A stretch of DNA of 64,000 nt from Planctomycetota bacterium (GTDB lineage Bacteria > Planctomycetota > Phycisphaerae > UBA1845 > UTPLA1): positions 62,001-126,000 of the forward strand of contig JAATGM010000060.1 in NCBI GenBank assembly GCA_015654675.1, in the 5' to 3' direction. Positions within the stretch are counted from its first letter, which is position 1. Each line of letters begins with the position of its first letter. Both the position numbers and the translations under genes were made by a program. The notes under the pieces were generated by a model that was given only the letters and a program-made list of their open reading frames with translations, did no database searches and was not told where the DNA came from. Shown here piece after piece: positions 18,305 to 26,894 of the stretch.

Positions 18305-18726
18305 GCTTGTTCCGCAGCGGCGTGTCGGCGCGATCGGTGACGCACCGCGCCGTGCGTCAGCTCCGTCGTCCGATCGGCGCGGCGAGTGTATCGGACGTCT
18401 GCACAGCGTCAAGCTTCAGCAGAGCGGCGAGTTGTGGATTCCGGCGAACTTTGCGCCAGAGGTTGGCGCGGACGACACACGCGCAGAATTTGCCAATCCA
18501 AAGCGCACGGACCTAGGCCGGCCGAGTGATGGCATGTCGCGCGGATGTCGGCGACGACAGTCTCGCATCACGGTAGTTCAATCATCGTTTGCAATGCTGG
18601 CAGGCACCATCGACCCGGAAATATCAAGGCGGCCAGCCGCTACGGCGCGGGCAGGAGGGTTCAAGCGAAATCGCGTTTTGGTCGATAGGGTCTTGTTTTT
18701 CAGCATGTTACGAGAAGGCGCGAGGT
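18305..18726. other. Divergent intergenic region between lptD and the EPS locus
   Basis: 422 bases with no gene that I can support. The lptD side carries a promoter (18385-18412). On the other side, the GAAGG near 18714 and GAGG near 18722 precede two possible GTG starts for the TPR/SPOR lipoprotein. No convincing promoter for the plus-strand locus was found by eye. Confidence 0.5.
18385..18412 (-). promoter_or_regulatory. Sigma70-like promoter for lptD
   Basis: Minus strand TTGACG (18407-18412), 16-base spacer, TACACT (18385-18390). Transcription would start about 74 bases before the GTG at 18304, supporting that start. Confidence 0.5.
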
Positions 18727-19542
18727 GTGCGTAGCGTGGCAAAGTGGTATCCGTGTTCGCGAATCCCGAGTCGGCATTCACGCTGGACCGCGATAGCGCT
18801 GTTGGCGCTGCTCGCGGGTTGCGGAGAGTTGCCGCCGAACATGCGGCAATCCATCATCGATGCCGACCGCGCGTATCGAAAGCACGACATCGACACGGCG
18901 ATCAAGAAGTCCGACGAAGTCATCGCTCAACACGCAGGCGTCCCCGAGACGGCCGAGGCCTATTACGTGCGAGCACTCTGCCGGATCGATCAGGGACGGG
19001 CGCGCGACGCCATGGCCGATTTGCAGGTCTGTGTGCAGCTCTCGAAGCGGCCGGACCTGACGGCGCGTGCTTATGCTTCGCTGGGCGGCATCCAACACGA
19101 TCTGGGACAATTGCAGGCCGCGGCGGGCTCGTTCCAGAGGGCCCTGCAGAAATTGCCGAATGCGCCGCCGGCCGATCAGGTGTTGCTTCGCTATGGCATC
19201 TGCCTTCAGCGACTCGGGCAGTGGGACGACGCGCGAACCCAGTTCTCGACGCTGTTGAGCCGGTTTCCGACGAGCCCCTATGCGGAGGATGCGCGGCGGC
19301 GCCTCAACTGGAAGAACGCGTTCTTCGCGATCCAATGCGGTGCGTTTGTTAAGCAGAGTCAGGCCGACGCTTTAATTCAAAAGTTAAGGTCCGCTTTTTC
19401 CGAATCATGGGTTGACCCGGAAAGCCGCTTCGGACGGCCGATGTATGTAGTCTACGCAGGAAAGTACGGGACGCTCGCCGAGGCCGAAGCCGGCCTGCGA
19501 GATGCCCGTCGGGTGACGCCGGAGGCGTTCATCGTTCCCTAA
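18727..19542 (+). CDS. TPR lipoprotein with C-terminal SPOR domain
   Basis: About 271 residues from GTG 18727 (GTG 18736 is also possible). A signal peptide ends in the lipobox LLAGC. Four or five TPR-like helices follow (for example AYYVRALCRIDQGRARDAMADLQ and later ILGQWDD-type repeats). The last 75 residues are SPOR-like (FFAIQCGAFVKQSQADALIQKL...YVVYAGKYGTLAEAEAGL). SPOR domains bind denuded peptidoglycan; TPRs bind proteins. It is first in the plus-strand polysaccharide locus, 52 bases ahead of the Wza-like gene, and may help place or stabilise the export machine (inferred). Confidence 0.8.
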   Translation: MRSVAKWYPCSRIPSRHSRWTAIALLALLAGCGELPPNMRQSIIDADRAYRKHDIDTAIKKSDEVIAQHAGVPETAEAYYVRALCRIDQGRARDAMADLQVCVQLSKRPDLTARAYASLGGIQHDLGQLQAAAGSFQRALQKLPNAPPADQVLLRYGICLQRLGQWDDARTQFSTLLSRFPTSPYAEDARRRLNWKNAFFAIQCGAFVKQSQADALIQKLRSAFSESWVDPESRFGRPMYVVYAGKYGTLAEAEAGLRDARRVTPEAFIVP

Positions 19543-19594
19543 AGCGCAGAGGATGTGGCTGGAGCCCGCGTCGCTGTCGGTATGGGTGTCAGGG

Positions 19595-20794
19595 ATGACG
19601 CAGCGCCATTTCTATCCCGCGTTTCCGCGAGCTTCTCGTGCGGCCGCTCTTGCCGTTGCAGCGGCATGCATACTCTCTGCTCCCGGGTGTGCCCGCTACA
19701 ACCACAAGATCCCGGATTCGGCCCCGCCGCAGCCCAATGATCTGTTCCAGCCGTTCAACGAACAGCAGGCGATTCCGCAGAGCATGGTTGAAATGCCGCC
19801 CTACCGGCTGAACGTCGCTGATGTGATCGAAATCATCTACCAGGTGAAGGTCGGTGCGAAGACGGGCGATCGACGCGGGTATCGGCTGCAATCGGAAGAC
19901 GTGATTGAGATCAAGTTTCCGTATCACCGAGACCTGGACCAGCGGCATGTCGTGCTGCCCGACGGCTATATCAACTGTCTGCTCATCGGGCGCGTGCGGG
20001 CCGTCGGGGAGACGCTCGACGCCCTCCAGGCGCAGCTTACGAATGCCTACAAGCGCTACGTGAAGAACGTCGAGCCGACGGTGATCGTCAAGGAAGCCAA
20101 TAAGAAGATCGACGAGTTGAAGAAGGCCATCACAACCGCCCCGCGCGGCCAGTCGCGCCTTATGCCGGTCAAGCCGGACGGCACCATTGACCTGCCGTAC
20201 ATTGGCAATGTCTACGCCTTCGGTCACACGATTCCGGAATTGCGGGCGACCCTGAACCAGGAATACGTCCGCAACGATCTGGAAGAGATCGAGGTCACGG
20301 TCCAGTGTCTCGAATTCGCGCCGCGGCGCGTTTATGTCATGGGCGAGGTCAACCAGCAGGGTGTGTTCCCGACACAACAGAACGTGACGGTCATCCAGGC
20401 GCTCACCATGGCCGGCGGAATGAACACCCGAGCCGACAAGGCCCACGTCATGGTCGTGCGGCGCAAGTTCCTGCCGATTCCGCAGGCGACGATCGTCGAT
20501 GTGCAGTCGCTGCTCGACGGTCGCAAGCCGTCGGCCGAAGGCCTTGTTCCGAATGGCGAGCGGATGCGGTACGATTTCTTCCTGCAGGACGAGGACGTGA
20601 TCTATGTTCCGCCGACCGACCTCGCGCTGGCAGGCGACTTCACCGACATGTTCTTCAACCGGATTGTGCGGCCGATCTTCCCCGTCTCAGGAATTCTGGG
20701 CATGAACTTCGGCTACCAGATCTACAACGCCCCATCGACTTACACCAACAACGTGAAGGGACCGCCACGGTTTAACACCACCATCGGGCCGTAA
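19595..20794 (+). CDS. Wza-like polysaccharide export lipoprotein
   Basis: 399 residues from ATG 19595; an upstream ATG at 19553 adds a tail that does not look like a signal peptide. The lipobox is SAPGC. A poly-export domain follows, then SLBB-type segments (RVYVMGEVNQQGVFP, TVIQALTMAGGM). The opening of the poly-export domain occurs twice, as YRLNVADVIEI and YRLQSEDVIEI. The family forms the outer-membrane channel for capsule or exopolysaccharide. Neighbouring Wzz-like, Wzy-like and Wzx-like genes agree with a Wzy-dependent pathway. Confidence 0.9.
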   Translation: MTQRHFYPAFPRASRAAALAVAAACILSAPGCARYNHKIPDSAPPQPNDLFQPFNEQQAIPQSMVEMPPYRLNVADVIEIIYQVKVGAKTGDRRGYRLQSEDVIEIKFPYHRDLDQRHVVLPDGYINCLLIGRVRAVGETLDALQAQLTNAYKRYVKNVEPTVIVKEANKKIDELKKAITTAPRGQSRLMPVKPDGTIDLPYIGNVYAFGHTIPELRATLNQEYVRNDLEEIEVTVQCLEFAPRRVYVMGEVNQQGVFPTQQNVTVIQALTMAGGMNTRADKAHVMVVRRKFLPIPQATIVDVQSLLDGRKPSAEGLVPNGERMRYDFFLQDEDVIYVPPTDLALAGDFTDMFFNRIVRPIFPVSGILGMNFGYQIYNAPSTYTNNVKGPPRFNTTIGP

Positions 20795-20847
20795 CGCGGG
20801 CAGCAGCCCGCGCATGGATGCGAACGGATAACGAAGGATCGTTACTT

Positions 20848-22521
20848 ATGGCAGATACCTACGCGACCAAGACACTCCGGGAACTGATGCGGGTGGTATT
20901 TCTGCGCACGGGGCGGATCCTCCTCATCACGCTTCTCGCCGCTGGTGTGACCTACTTCGTGTGCATCAAGGCCGAGCCGATTTATCGCAGCACCGTCACG
21001 CTGATCTTCAAGCAGCCCTCGGATAAGAGCCCGGTCTTTCGTGAGCAGCCCGATCGGCCGCTTGAAATTTTCGTCAAGGCCCAGCAGCAGATTGTCATGA
21101 GCGATTTGGTGCTGGCGCGGGCGAAAGTGATCGCGGAAGATGAGAAGTTGCGGGAACCGTGGATTCGGCTACGCAATGCTTATGACGCGCTGCGATATCA
21201 CCGTGCGCTGCCGTCGGATCCTTACGATCCGAAGACGGCGAGGGAACTGGTTGAGGTTCAGCACCAGATCGAGGAGTTTCTGACCAAGCGCGGTCCAAAT
21301 ACTGTTGCGGACAGGGTTCAGGACCTGCTCGACAAGCACCAGAAGTCGCTCTCCGATTTTCGAGATGACGTGAAGCTCAAGACTCCCGGCGGCGAGCAGG
21401 TCGCCATGACCGAGTCGTTCCAGATTCAGGTGGATCGGCCGGCGCCCGGCAATCGCGACAAGACGTGCCTCAACGCGATGTACGCAGCGGACGTTCTCTC
21501 GGACATGTACATGGTCCGTTTCCGCGAGCTTCAATCGCGTCTGGCCGGGGCGGCCGACGAGTTCATGAAGCGCGTGGTCGAAGAGCACGTGAAGGTGATC
21601 AACAACGCGCAGGCGAGATTGTCCGAGTTCATTGATAAGGAACTCGACTCACCCGGCGATATCGCCATTCTCGAACAGTTGCTCAAGAGCGGGACTGAGC
21701 AGGGCTTCCAGATCATCGCGACCCGGGCGCGAGAAAACACCCTGACGCTCAAAGACAATCTGGCCCGCTCCAAGTCGATGCGGGATTTGCTGCGGGGAAT
21801 GCTGCCAGCGAAAGCAATGGAAGGCGACGGCGCCGCACAACTGACAGACGAAGAGGTCTCGCAGGCGATCGCCGTCATCCCGCCTGAGGTGACCGAGAAC
21901 AACATCATCGTGAACCGACTTTCGGGTCGCATGCTCCAGGTGCAGGCGAAGCTGACCAATCTGCAATCGACCTTTGCGAAGGAATATGGATCGGTGCAGG
22001 AGACCGAGGCCGAGTTGAATCAGACCAAGCGTCAGCTCCTGCAGGAGCTGGTGGCGAACGCCAAGGCGCTGGACATCTCGATCAAGTCGTACGAAGACCG
22101 GCTGACTGACAATGCAAGCGAAGTGAAGACCATCGAAACCCGCCTGGATAAGATCAACCGCCGGCTGACCGAGTACCAGCGGCTGAAAAATGATGTTGAG
22201 GTCACCCAGAAGCAGCACCAGGACATTCAGAAGGAGCAGGTTGACGCATTCGTCGCCGCCGAGCAGGCCCGCGTTGCCATCACCATCGAGAAGATGGACA
22301 AGGCCTCGCAGCCGAATCCGGATCGCCCCGCCCAGCCGTTGACTCTGGTTTACACGGCCATTGCCGGCGGCGTCGGGCTGATTCTGGCGATCGCATTGGC
22401 CTTCCTGGGCGATCATTTCGACCACACGTTCCGGACGATCGAAGACGCCGAGCGGTACACGGGCCTGCCCGTCGTCGGATCGGTGACAAAGCAGGGCCGC
22501 ACCATTTTGACGAGCGCATAG
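20848..22521 (+). CDS. Wzz/GumC-like polysaccharide co-polymerase
   Basis: 557 residues from ATG 20848, preceded by AAGGA. Topology is that of the PCP family: one membrane helix (about 22-42), a long periplasmic part with several coiled coils (for example 235-300 and 370-480), and a second helix near the C-terminus (TLVYTAIAGGVGLILAIALAFL) followed by the RTIEDAERYTGLPVVGSV segment. These proteins set chain length. There is no fused kinase domain; a separate ATPase-like protein is encoded next. Confidence 0.88.
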   Translation: MADTYATKTLRELMRVVFLRTGRILLITLLAAGVTYFVCIKAEPIYRSTVTLIFKQPSDKSPVFREQPDRPLEIFVKAQQQIVMSDLVLARAKVIAEDEKLREPWIRLRNAYDALRYHRALPSDPYDPKTARELVEVQHQIEEFLTKRGPNTVADRVQDLLDKHQKSLSDFRDDVKLKTPGGEQVAMTESFQIQVDRPAPGNRDKTCLNAMYAADVLSDMYMVRFRELQSRLAGAADEFMKRVVEEHVKVINNAQARLSEFIDKELDSPGDIAILEQLLKSGTEQGFQIIATRARENTLTLKDNLARSKSMRDLLRGMLPAKAMEGDGAAQLTDEEVSQAIAVIPPEVTENNIIVNRLSGRMLQVQAKLTNLQSTFAKEYGSVQETEAELNQTKRQLLQELVANAKALDISIKSYEDRLTDNASEVKTIETRLDKINRRLTEYQRLKNDVEVTQKQHQDIQKEQVDAFVAAEQARVAITIEKMDKASQPNPDRPAQPLTLVYTAIAGGVGLILAIALAFLGDHFDHTFRTIEDAERYTGLPVVGSVTKQGRTILTSA

Positions 22522-22632
22522 GTCGCCCGGCGGACGGCAAAAGATGCGGGCTGGCGTGCGGCTATGGCGAAAGCAGTACGGCTATCCGATAACTTCCTAT
22601 AGCAGGCGGAGTTCTTCAGAGGCGTTTAGCGC

Positions 22633-23565
22633 GTGAGCGACAGACCCGACAAACAGGAACCCGACGAACCCGAACCCGAGGAATCGGTTGAGGGTGAGTC
22701 GATCTGGCCTGCCCGCGACGCCGACATCGAGCCCGAGCCGATGTACGAAGACGAGGCCGGCGTCGAAGCTGAGCCCCAATACTCGGAGTCGGCGGCGGAA
22801 GGCGAGCCCGTCGTCGACCTCGAATCGCTGGAGCCCGAACCAGACTCGGGCCTGCAGTTGACGGGCGCGGGCTCAACCAGCGTTATCAGCCGGCAACGCA
22901 TCCCAGCATCCAGAAAACTACGCAATCGAGCACAGACCGAGCTAGGGCAGCTCTGGGGCAGCGTTTTCTTCGCGGCCGACAAGGCCTCGCCCAAACTCGT
23001 CGGCATTACCAGTGCGCAGCGTCAGGAAGGCGTGACGCAGATTGCTACAGCACTGGCCATGTACGGCGTGCTGGCGAATACAGGACTTCGAATCGCGCTG
23101 GTCGATTGCAACCTTCGTCATCCAAAGATCGCCGACCTGCTGGGCGTGCAGGCGTCGCCGGGTATTTCGGACATACTTTCCGGCCGCGCGACGCTTGAAC
23201 AATGCCTGCAGGTAATCGTCATGGCCGACTCCGATCGGGAGTTGTCCGTTCTGACCGCGGGGACTGCGGACTCCCAACCACTGGGTTTGCTTCGTGGTCG
23301 GCAATTCAAGTCGTTGCTCGGCGCGCTTCGCGAGCGATTTGACCATGTCGTGTTCGACATGCCGGCCGCAAACTCTTATCCGGACGCACAGATCATCGGT
23401 GCGGCTTCGGATGGCGCGGTCCTGGTGGTGCATGCGGCCCGCACGCGGCGCGAAACGGTCGCGGAAGCGAAAAAGCGGCTGGAGCACGCCCAGACACACC
23501 TACTCGGTCTGGTATTAAACCAGCGCACCTACCCGATCCCGGGCTTTCTATATCGAAAGTTCTAA
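22633..23565 (+). CDS. Degenerate BY-kinase/ParA-like ATPase of the EPS locus
   Basis: 310 residues, GTG start. The first 85 residues are an acidic, Glu/Pro-rich tail. The rest has the CpsD/Wzc cytoplasmic fold: Walker A' (ALVDCNLRHP, 155-164) and Walker B (HVVFDMP). At the Walker A site (127-136) the sequence is SAQRQEGVTQ where active kinases have a P-G-E-G-K-S/T pattern, so the catalytic Lys is absent. The Tyr-rich C-terminal cluster is also missing; only two Tyr remain near the end (YPIPGFLYRKF). Position after the Wzz-like gene suits a regulator of chain length, probably without kinase activity. Confidence 0.8.
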   Translation: MSDRPDKQEPDEPEPEESVEGESIWPARDADIEPEPMYEDEAGVEAEPQYSESAAEGEPVVDLESLEPEPDSGLQLTGAGSTSVISRQRIPASRKLRNRAQTELGQLWGSVFFAADKASPKLVGITSAQRQEGVTQIATALAMYGVLANTGLRIALVDCNLRHPKIADLLGVQASPGISDILSGRATLEQCLQVIVMADSDRELSVLTAGTADSQPLGLLRGRQFKSLLGALRERFDHVVFDMPAANSYPDAQIIGAASDGAVLVVHAARTRRETVAEAKKRLEHAQTHLLGLVLNQRTYPIPGFLYRKF

Positions 23566-23661
23566 CTGCCGGACCGATAGAAGGTTCAGGACGCCGAGCG
23601 TGCGCGCCGTGCCGGACGGCCTTGGTTGCGCGCCCGTTTCGGACGCTGCGTGAGATTGGAA

Positions 23662-25197
23662 ATGCCTGCCGCAAGTCGCCAGAGCTTCTCGATCGGATGG
23701 CTGCTCATCCTGGCGATCGTTCTCGCCGGGGCGGCCTTCGTCACCCCCGCCAAGTATCTCGGTTTCTATTGGGCCGGAATCGGCGGCCTGACGCTGCTGG
23801 TTCTCTATTCCGTATTCGGCGATCTCGTCACGGCCGTGCTGCTTTGGTTTTTCACGCTCATTTGCCTGCACGAAGAGTTCTGGCGAAAGACGGTGCCGTT
23901 CTTCTTCAACATCACCATCCCGCGGCTCTTCATCGTGGTGCTCGTCATGCTGTTGGTGATGATGCTGATGCTCGGCCGTATTCGATTGAATCTGGCCGGT
24001 TCGGTCGGGTTGGCCGTTTTCTGCCTTGCGCTCTACTTCATCGTCTCGGCGGCGATCTCGGGGTTTGAGACGCATTCGCCAGTAAAGGTTCACTATCGCC
24101 TCATCGGCGGCTATCTGTTTCCGTTCACGATTTTCCTGCTGGTACTCAATGGGGTGCAGACGGAAGCGCAGGTTCGTCGCATTTCCGTCTTCTTCGCGCT
24201 GATCAGTATCTACCTGACGTTTACCGGCTGGATGGAGCGATTCGAAATCTGGACGCTTGTCATTCCGAAGTTCATTGCTGATCCTTCGGTGGGCATCCAT
24301 TTCGGCCGTGTCCGCGGGCCATTTGTGCAATCGGCGGCCATGGGCTTTACGCTGACGTTTTGTTACTTCAGCAACCTCGTCCTGGCCCGGCAGACCTCTG
24401 CCATTACGCGCTGGCTGATTTACGGGCTCAATATTCTGATGCTCCCGATCATTTTCTGGACGAAGACGCGATCGGTGTGGCTCGGCTTCCTGCTCTCGCT
24501 GCTGGTGTGGTTCGCGTACTCGAAGAAGCGCACCATTCGGGCGGTCTGGGTTGCCGTACTGATTGCGGGCGCGTGCTTTGTGGCAGCCGCCAACCTCGAG
24601 GGCTTCCTGAGCGAAGATCGCGAGAAGGGCGGCGTCACCGACGTTGAGCCGATCCTCGTGCGGCTCGGCCTGGCGCAGATCACCTGGAATATGTTTGAGG
24701 TGCGGCCCTTTTTGGGTGTGGGCTTTGGCCATTTCCGCGATTACGCCCCGGAATTCGCCGGAGATCCATCTAGCCCGTATTACGCGTTTGCCACCACGGC
24801 GATGGAGCACAACAATCTCCTGAGTATCCTCGCCGAAACGGGGCTGGTGGGCCTCGTGCTTTATATTCTTACGCTGGTACTGATTGTGCGGATGAGTTTC
24901 TCGCTGTACCGCAAGTTGCCGCCTACCGCGCCGGGCTTTATCAATCGCGATCTCATTGTTCTCTTCTGGATTCTCGCGATTGCTTACCTGGTGGATGGCT
25001 TCTTCCGCGAAACCAGCGACAACCCGTTCGCCAATAGTCTGTTCTTCGGTCTCAGCGGCGTTATTGTCGCGCTCAACGTCATGCTTGGGCCGCGACCGAT
25101 CACGCGCGGCTCGGCGTCCATCCCGCAACGATCGCCCGAGCCCGCTTCACCTTCGGCCGGCGCGCTGGGCCCGCCACGGCCCGGAATCGCCTCATGA
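23662..25197 (+). CDS. O-antigen ligase/Wzy-type polymerase
   Basis: 511 residues with about eleven membrane helices. The Wzy_C/O-antigen ligase signature is present in the large loop (RPFLGVGFGHFRDY, then MEHNNLLSILAETGLVG). In this gene order it is most likely the Wzy polymerase that joins repeat units in the periplasm, although ligases share the fold. The start is uncertain: ATG 23662 follows GGA closely, and GTG 23650 or TTG 23626 are possible. Its stop overlaps the next ATG (ATGA). Confidence 0.82.
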   Translation: MPAASRQSFSIGWLLILAIVLAGAAFVTPAKYLGFYWAGIGGLTLLVLYSVFGDLVTAVLLWFFTLICLHEEFWRKTVPFFFNITIPRLFIVVLVMLLVMMLMLGRIRLNLAGSVGLAVFCLALYFIVSAAISGFETHSPVKVHYRLIGGYLFPFTIFLLVLNGVQTEAQVRRISVFFALISIYLTFTGWMERFEIWTLVIPKFIADPSVGIHFGRVRGPFVQSAAMGFTLTFCYFSNLVLARQTSAITRWLIYGLNILMLPIIFWTKTRSVWLGFLLSLLVWFAYSKKRTIRAVWVAVLIAGACFVAAANLEGFLSEDREKGGVTDVEPILVRLGLAQITWNMFEVRPFLGVGFGHFRDYAPEFAGDPSSPYYAFATTAMEHNNLLSILAETGLVGLVLYILTLVLIVRMSFSLYRKLPPTAPGFINRDLIVLFWILAIAYLVDGFFRETSDNPFANSLFFGLSGVIVALNVMLGPRPITRGSASIPQRSPEPASPSAGALGPPRPGIAS

Positions 25198-26894
25198 ACG
25201 AACCGGTTGCGGCCAACGGCGCCTCATCCGCGGCGATTTCAGTCGGACCGCTTGGGGGACCGCTGGACGATTCGGGGCGGCCGCGCGGGCTCTTTGCATC
25301 GTCGGCTTCGTCGAGCGCGATGGGGCTTTACGTTCCCGCTACCGTTGGCATCCGCCTGATCAACTTTGCGCGCGTCATCATGCTAACGTGGTTCATGACC
25401 ACGCAGCAGTTCGGTCTGCTCAACATCCTTCTGCTGGTCATCAACGTTTTGACTCCGCTTTGCAGTCTTGGATTGAACGAGGCCGTTACGCGATATGTCC
25501 CGCAATTTGAGTCGCGCGGCCGACTGATCGACTTTCTGCGCCGGACGTTTGTGCTTGTTGCAGCGGTCGCGGGCGTGGCGACGGCGGCGTTGCTCTTCGT
25601 TGCGCCGATGGCCGGTACGCGGTTTTTCGGGCAGTTCGTGACGGACGCGGCCATGCGTCAATCGTTGCGGGCCGACCTCGGTTACCTCACGCGCCTTTCG
25701 GCGGTCGTGATTGGTTTGCTCATTCTCTATTTCTATCTTCTGGCGGTGCTCAAAGGGTTGCGGATGATCCGGGCGCTCGCCTTGGCCGAGCTGATGCACA
25801 GCATTGCGTTTGTCTTGCTGACAGTCGCGGCGTGTATGAGCAACCACGCATCGGCGAAGACCATGACCGCCTGCTATGGCGCGTCGCTGATCGTTACGCT
25901 CGCGATTTTCTGGTTTGGCTTGCGCCACTCGGTTCGCGGCTGGCGTGATCAGCGGTTGACCGTTGACGATCCGGAACTGCTGCACCGGCTGCTTTCATTC
26001 AGCTCGTGGGCGATGCTGTCCGGCGTCACGTGGCAGATCCTTCAGTACTACCCCGCCTGGTATCTCAACAAGATCATGGGAAACGACGCGGTCGCGATTT
26101 TCTCGGCTGTTCGCCAGATCGGGCAGTTTGTGTTGCTTGGTGCCGTGACGCTTGTCACGGTGGTGATGAGCGGCATCACGAAGACGTGGGAGACGCGCGG
26201 CGTCGAAGCGGCCGATCGCCAGCTTTCGCTGGCTTTTCGCGGGGCGGGCGCGGCGATGCTCGTGGGGTGTGCGGTGATCGCTCTCGCCCGGCGCCCGATC
26301 ATGCGGCTTTTCAATCCGGCCTATGCACCGGGGGCCGATGTGCTGCCCCTGCAGTTGCTGTTCTTCCTGATCGGCGGCAACTTCGCATTCATCGCGCTGC
26401 ATTTCAACCTGATCGAGAAGCCGCGCCTGCACTTTCTTCCGTACGCCGTCGGCGTCGCGGCCAATATCCTTTTCGGCTTCTGGTTCTTCGGTGAACGCCT
26501 CGCGTGGCTCCGCGATCTGGCGGTGTTCAAGGCACTTACACCGCTCGGCACAGCGTTGCTGACCTGCGGGCTTTCCGATTCGCTCGGGTTGCGCGGGGCA
26601 TCGTGGTGCGGCGTGCTGGCGATCATGTCCGCGCTGGTCGCGTGTTTGCTGCTACTGCGTTCCGAAGGACGCGGACTGGATCGAGGGAGTTATGTCGTTC
26701 TGGCGGCCGCGCTTCTGTTGGCGGCGAACGACACCATATTGATCGTCGGGGTCGGCGTGCTGGTCGGTTTGCTTTGCGGCACGGAAATCATTGTCAGCGC
26801 GGGGGAGCGACGTGAACTCATCGACTATGCCGCCGCCGTGGCGCGCACCATCCTTCGAATCCCGGCGCCGGCTCGCGATGTCCGCCCGAGCTGA
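25194..26894 (+). CDS. Wzx-type polysaccharide flippase (MOP superfamily)
   Basis: 566 residues with about 14 hydrophobic helices, beginning at TVGIRLINFARVIMLTWFMTTQQFGLLNI, typical of the oligosaccharidyl-lipid flippase family. It moves lipid-linked repeat units across the inner membrane. The ATG overlaps the preceding stop by four bases and its 3' end overlaps the following glycosyltransferase by 17 bases, so translation is probably coupled. Confidence 0.87.
   Translation: MNEPVAANGASSAAISVGPLGGPLDDSGRPRGLFASSASSSAMGLYVPATVGIRLINFARVIMLTWFMTTQQFGLLNILLLVINVLTPLCSLGLNEAVTRYVPQFESRGRLIDFLRRTFVLVAAVAGVATAALLFVAPMAGTRFFGQFVTDAAMRQSLRADLGYLTRLSAVVIGLLILYFYLLAVLKGLRMIRALALAELMHSIAFVLLTVAACMSNHASAKTMTACYGASLIVTLAIFWFGLRHSVRGWRDQRLTVDDPELLHRLLSFSSWAMLSGVTWQILQYYPAWYLNKIMGNDAVAIFSAVRQIGQFVLLGAVTLVTVVMSGITKTWETRGVEAADRQLSLAFRGAGAAMLVGCAVIALARRPIMRLFNPAYAPGADVLPLQLLFFLIGGNFAFIALHFNLIEKPRLHFLPYAVGVAANILFGFWFFGERLAWLRDLAVFKALTPLGTALLTCGLSDSLGLRGASWCGVLAIMSALVACLLLLRSEGRGLDRGSYVVLAAALLLAANDTILIVGVGVLVGLLCGTEIIVSAGERRELIDYAAAVARTILRIPAPARDVRPS

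Noticed and set aside
18305-18412. Upstream TTG start for lptD at 18412
   Set aside because: It coincides with the -35 box of the promoter, and the GTG at 18304 starts a proper signal peptide.
23548-25128. 526-residue open frame opposite the polymerase gene
   Set aside because: Arg/Gln/Glu-rich low-complexity product with no domain; antisense of membrane-helix codons.
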